This document shows positions 60,399 to 64,000 of a DNA stretch of 64,000 bases, in pieces. The position numbers and the translations under genes are program-made. Numbering within the stretch: position 1 is the stretch's first letter; every line of letters starts with the position of its first letter. The stretch spans positions 2,170,001 through 2,234,000 of the forward strand of contig NZ_CP063657.1 of NCBI RefSeq assembly GCF_015209745.1. The letters run 5' to 3'. The DNA is from Lysobacter avium (lineage in GTDB: Bacteria > Pseudomonadota > Gammaproteobacteria > Xanthomonadales > Xanthomonadaceae). The notes beneath the pieces were generated by a model that was not told the origin of the DNA, did not search any database, and saw only the letters and a list, made by a program, of their open reading frames with translations.

Positions 60399-62012
60399 AT
60401 GCTCGATGACAGCCTCAAGACCCAGTTGCAGACCTACCTGGAAAACGTGACCCAGCCGATCGAGCTGGTCGCCTGCCTGGACGACGGCGCCAAGTCGCAG
60501 GAGCTGCATGCACTGCTGACCGACATCGCCGCGATGTCCGGGAAGATCACGCTGCGCCGCGATGATGATTCGCAGACGCGCAAGCCGTCATTCGCGATCA
60601 ACCGCGTGGGCACCGATATCGGCGTTGCCTTCGCGGCGATCCCGATGGGGCATGAGTTCACCTCACTGGTGCTGGCGCTGCTCCAGGTCGGCGGCCACCC
60701 GGGCAAGATCAGCGATGAGCTGGCCCGGCAGGTGCGTGAGCTGAAAGGCGAGTTCAACTTCGAGACCTTCATGTCGCTGTCCTGCCAGAGCTGCCCCGAC
60801 ACGGTGCAGGCGCTGAACCTGATGAGCGTGCTGAATCCCGCCATCCGCCACGTCGCCATCGATGGCGCGCTGTTCCAGGACGAAGTGGAATCCCGCGAGA
60901 TCATGTCCGTGCCCACGGTGCTGCTCAACGGCGAGGCCTTCGACACCGGGCGCATGACGGTCGAGCAGATCGTTGCCCGGCTCGACACGGGCGCCGGGAA
61001 GCGTATGGCCGAGGAGATCAGGACCAAGGCGCCGTTCGAGGTGCTGGTCATCGGCGGCGGCCCGGCCGGAGCGGCGTCGGCCATCTACGCCTCACGCAAG
61101 GGCATCCGCACCGGCGTGGTCGCCGAGCGCTTCGGCGGCCAGGTGCTGGACACGATGTCCATCGAGAACTTCATCTCCGTGCCGCACACCGAGGGCCCGA
61201 AGTTCGCGGTGGCCATGGAGCAGCACGTGCGCGAGTACGACGTGGACATCATGAACCTGCAGCAGGCCACAAAGCTGGTGCCTGCCAGCGAACCCGGCGG
61301 CCTGGTGGAGGTGCAGCTGGCCAATGGCGCATCGCTCAGGTCGCGCAGCGTGGTCCTGGCCACCGGCGCGCGCTGGCGCCAGATGGGCGTGCCCGGCGAG
61401 GAGGAGTACCGCAACAAGGGCGTGGCCTATTGCCCGCACTGCGACGGCCCGCTGTACAAGGGCAAGGACGCGGCGGTGATCGGCGGCGGTAACTCGGGCG
61501 TCGAGGCCGCGATCGACCTGGCCGGCATCGTCAAGCACGTCACCCTGATCGAGTTCGACAGCCAATTGCGTGCCGACGAGGTGCTGCAGCGCAAGCTGCG
61601 CAGCCTGCCCAACGTCAGTATTGTCGTCAGCGCGCAAAGCACCGAGGTGCTCGGCGATGGCAGGAAGGTCACCGGACTGGTCTACAAGGACCGCGAGGGC
61701 GGCGATATCCACCGCGTGGAACTGGACGGCATCTTCGTCCAGATCGGCCTGCTGCCCAACACCGAGTGGTTGAAGGGGGACCTGGACCTGTCACCGCGTG
61801 GCGAGATCATCATCGATGAGCGCGGTGCGACCTCGATGCCCGGCGTGTTCGCCGCCGGCGACGCGACTACCGTCCCGTACAAGCAGATCGTGATCGCCAT
61901 GGGCGCGGGCTCAACCGCGGCGCTGAGCGCGTTCGACTACCTGATCCGCACGCCGGCACCGGCCGAAGCCGCAGCAGCCCTGGCCGCGGCCGCGGACACC
62001 GCCGCGGCCTGA
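60399..62012 (+). CDS. ahpF: Alkyl hydroperoxide reductase subunit F
   Basis: A 537-residue flavoprotein disulfide reductase that transfers electrons from NADH to AhpC. The N-terminal domain has the tandem thioredoxin fold with [10 protein letters not shown] (near 127-136). The FAD domain begins [20 protein letters not shown], and the NAD domain contains [11 protein letters not shown] (redox pair) and [16 protein letters not shown]. The last about 20 residues are Ala-rich and extend past the usual end. Confidence 0.97.
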   Translation: MLDDSLKTQLQTYLENVTQPIELVACLDDGAKSQELHALLTDIAAMSGKITLRRDDDSQTRKPSFAINRVGTDIGVAFAAIPMGHEFTSLVLALLQVGGHPGKISDELARQVRELKGEFNFETFMSLSCQSCPDTVQALNLMSVLNPAIRHVAIDGALFQDEVESREIMSVPTVLLNGEAFDTGRMTVEQIVARLDTGAGKRMAEEIRTKAPFEVLVIGGGPAGAASAIYASRKGIRTGVVAERFGGQVLDTMSIENFISVPHTEGPKFAVAMEQHVREYDVDIMNLQQATKLVPASEPGGLVEVQLANGASLRSRSVVLATGARWRQMGVPGEEEYRNKGVAYCPHCDGPLYKGKDAAVIGGGNSGVEAAIDLAGIVKHVTLIEFDSQLRADEVLQRKLRSLPNVSIVVSAQSTEVLGDGRKVTGLVYKDREGGDIHRVELDGIFVQIGLLPNTEWLKGDLDLSPRGEIIIDERGATSMPGVFAAGDATTVPYKQIVIAMGAGSTAALSAFDYLIRTPAPAEAAAALAAAADTAAA

Positions 62013-62069
62013 CGGCCAACCGTTGCCGCCGTGCCCATCGGCCGGCGGCAGCGGGCCTGGAATCCCCGG

Positions 62070-62984
62070 ATGAACCTTCGCGACCTGAAGTACCTCGTCG
62101 CCCTGGCCGAACACCGCCACTTCGGCCGCGCCGCAGCGTCCAGCTTCGTCAGCCAGCCCACCCTGTCCACCCAGATCCGCAAGCTGGAAGAGGAGCTGGG
62201 CGTGACCCTGGTGGAGCGCGCACCGCGCAAGGTGATGCTGACCCCCGTCGGTCGCGACATCGTCGAACGCGCCCGGCGGGTGCTGGCGGACGTCGACCAG
62301 ATGGCCGAGATCGCTCGCCGCAGCCAGGATCCCGACGCCGGCTCGATTCGTCTGGGCATGTTCCCCACGCTGGGGCCCTACCTGCTGCCGCACGTGCTGC
62401 CGGGCCTGCGGGAGAAGTTCCCGCGCCTGGAAATGCTGCTGGTGGAGGAGAAGACCGACGCGCTGCTCGAGCGCCTGCGCGAGGGACGGCTGGACGCCGC
62501 GCTGCTGGCACTGCCGATCCACGACGACCAGCTTCACGTGGAGACCCTGTTTGAGGAACCCTTCCTGCTCGCGGTTCCACGCCAGCACGCGTTGGCCAAG
62601 CGCAGCTCGCTGGCCATCGACGACCTCGACCGGATCCCCTTGCTGCTGCTCGAGGAAGGCCATTGCCTGCGCGACCAGGCGCTGGACGTGTGCCGCCTGA
62701 CCGGCGCGGGCGAGCGCGACGGCTTCCGCGCGACCAGCCTGGAAACCCTGCGGCAGATGGTCGCCGCCGGGGTGGGACTGACCCTGCTGCCGGCGCTGTC
62801 GGTGCAACCGCCGATGCCGCCGTCGCCGGACATCGCGCTGTTGCCTTTCGAGGGCGAGTCGCCGCACCGCACGATCGCCATGGTCTGGCGCAGGAGCTCG
62901 GCGATGGCCTCGTTGCTGGAGCGCATCGCCGGCCAGCTGCGTGAACTGCCACCCGGTTTGCTGCTGCCGCCGGCGGAATCGTAG
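62070..62984 (+). CDS. oxyR: Hydrogen peroxide sensor OxyR (LysR family)
   Basis: A 304-residue LysR-type regulator. The N-terminal helix-turn-helix reads MNLRDLKYLVALAEHRHFG. The redox pair is in GHCLRDQALDVC, spaced as C199 and C208 of E. coli OxyR, so it should form the activating disulfide on peroxide. ATG 62070 is the family start. The ahpC-ahpF-oxyR order is known in Xanthomonas. Confidence 0.96.
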   Translation: MNLRDLKYLVALAEHRHFGRAAASSFVSQPTLSTQIRKLEEELGVTLVERAPRKVMLTPVGRDIVERARRVLADVDQMAEIARRSQDPDAGSIRLGMFPTLGPYLLPHVLPGLREKFPRLEMLLVEEKTDALLERLREGRLDAALLALPIHDDQLHVETLFEEPFLLAVPRQHALAKRSSLAIDDLDRIPLLLLEEGHCLRDQALDVCRLTGAGERDGFRATSLETLRQMVAAGVGLTLLPALSVQPPMPPSPDIALLPFEGESPHRTIAMVWRRSSAMASLLERIAGQLRELPPGLLLPPAES

Positions 62985-63013
62985 AAACTGCGCGGAACTC
63001 CGCCGCCGATCAC

Positions 63014-63283
63014 TCAGCCCGCCGGCGCTGCCCCATCCAGCCAGTCAATCTGGTCGTCTTCGAGCGAAACGGGATTACCGAGTTCCAGCGCGTCGATCAC
63101 CTCGCGCGCCTGGGTCCACGCCGCTTCCGGCACGCAGACCTGGACCAGACCGAACATCGGCAACTCGCCCATGCCGCCCAGCAGGGCCTCGCCCTTGACG
63201 AAAACCGGGATCCCGGCCGCTTCCAGCGCGTGGCGCACCAGGTGGGCATCGATGATGCCGGCGGCTTCGTAGACCACCCGCAT
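63014..63283 (-). CDS. DUF2007 family protein
   Basis: An 89-residue protein of the DUF2007 (putative signal-transducing, PII-like fold) type: MRVVYEAAGIIDAHLVRHAL, GIPVFVKGEALLGGMGELP and VCVPEAAWTQAREVIDAL. The function is unknown. The second of two adjacent ATGs (63283) is used. It is convergent with oxyR and divergent from glnS. Confidence 0.85.
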   Translation of the reverse strand: MRVVYEAAGIIDAHLVRHALEAAGIPVFVKGEALLGGMGELPMFGLVQVCVPEAAWTQAREVIDALELGNPVSLEDDQIDWLDGAAPAG

Positions 63284-63412
63284 CATGGGCGCGCTCCGGG
63301 GCGGAGAAAATGATCGCTTTGCATCCCGCCACCATACGCTGCCGCGCGTGAGCGCCAGCAGTCCGGCGACACCGGCTAGACTGGTCGCTTCCCCACGCCG
63401 ATCCCGCGCCGC

Positions 63413-64000
<588 letters not shown>

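Overview
The window is about 64 kb of GC-rich DNA from a gammaproteobacterium, most likely a member of the Xanthomonadaceae (Lysobacteraceae) such as Lysobacter or Luteimonas. The reasons are gene order and content: pilA-pilB-pilC-pilD-coaE, Nudix/ThiE-secA, an M23 peptidase beside dciA and lpxC, a dcw cluster that lacks murD, and ahpC-ahpF-oxyR. This placement rests on gene order and protein resemblance; no database search was run.

Layout. 1-5250 (minus): a truncated type VI secretion cargo protein (M23-like, SH3-like, EF-hand and GH19 lysozyme-like parts) directly downstream of a vgrG. 5400-17700 (plus): a type IV pilus locus. It holds two tandem pilin genes, each with its own sigma-54 promoter, a membrane sulfatase-fold protein overlapping a GT-C-like membrane protein (candidate pilin or glycan modification), a higBA toxin-antitoxin pair, pilB, an intruding fic gene, pilC, pilD and coaE. 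A decayed copy of the pilB 3' end lies between fic and pilC. 17688-23033: Nudix/ThiE fusion, secA with a terminator-like hairpin in its leader, an M23 peptidase and dciA.

23225-40236 (minus): lpxC, then the division and cell wall cluster read from mraZ at the right to ftsZ at the left (mraZ, rsmH, ftsL, ftsI, murE, murF, mraY, ftsW, murG, murC, ddl, ftsQ, ftsA, ftsZ). Almost every junction overlaps by 1-17 nt. A sigma-70 promoter and a 10-bp-periodic MraZ operator precede mraZ. 40637-43985: RNase P RNA, rsmI, lpoA and yraN.

44005-58320: a mixed block with an FAD oxidase, a UDG-family protein, a lipoprotein that is only a subtilase (I9) prodomain, sufT, the three-gene pntAB transhydrogenase split by an opposite-strand sigma factor trio, a DUF1631 protein, a nitroreductase, a 5'-3' exonuclease, a Nudix hydrolase and prolyl iminopeptidase. 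58393-64000: prmC, a peroxide-response module (OxyR site, ahpC, ahpF, oxyR), a DUF2007 protein and the start of glnS.

Most of the window is conserved core genome. Accessory signals concentrate in 1-14800: the T6SS cargo, the AT-richer pilin modification genes, higBA, and the fic gene with its pilB relic. The standalone I9 lipoprotein (46009-46569), the secA leader hairpin and the REP-like doublet between ahpC and ahpF are the other unusual points. No tRNA, CRISPR array or insertion sequence was seen.
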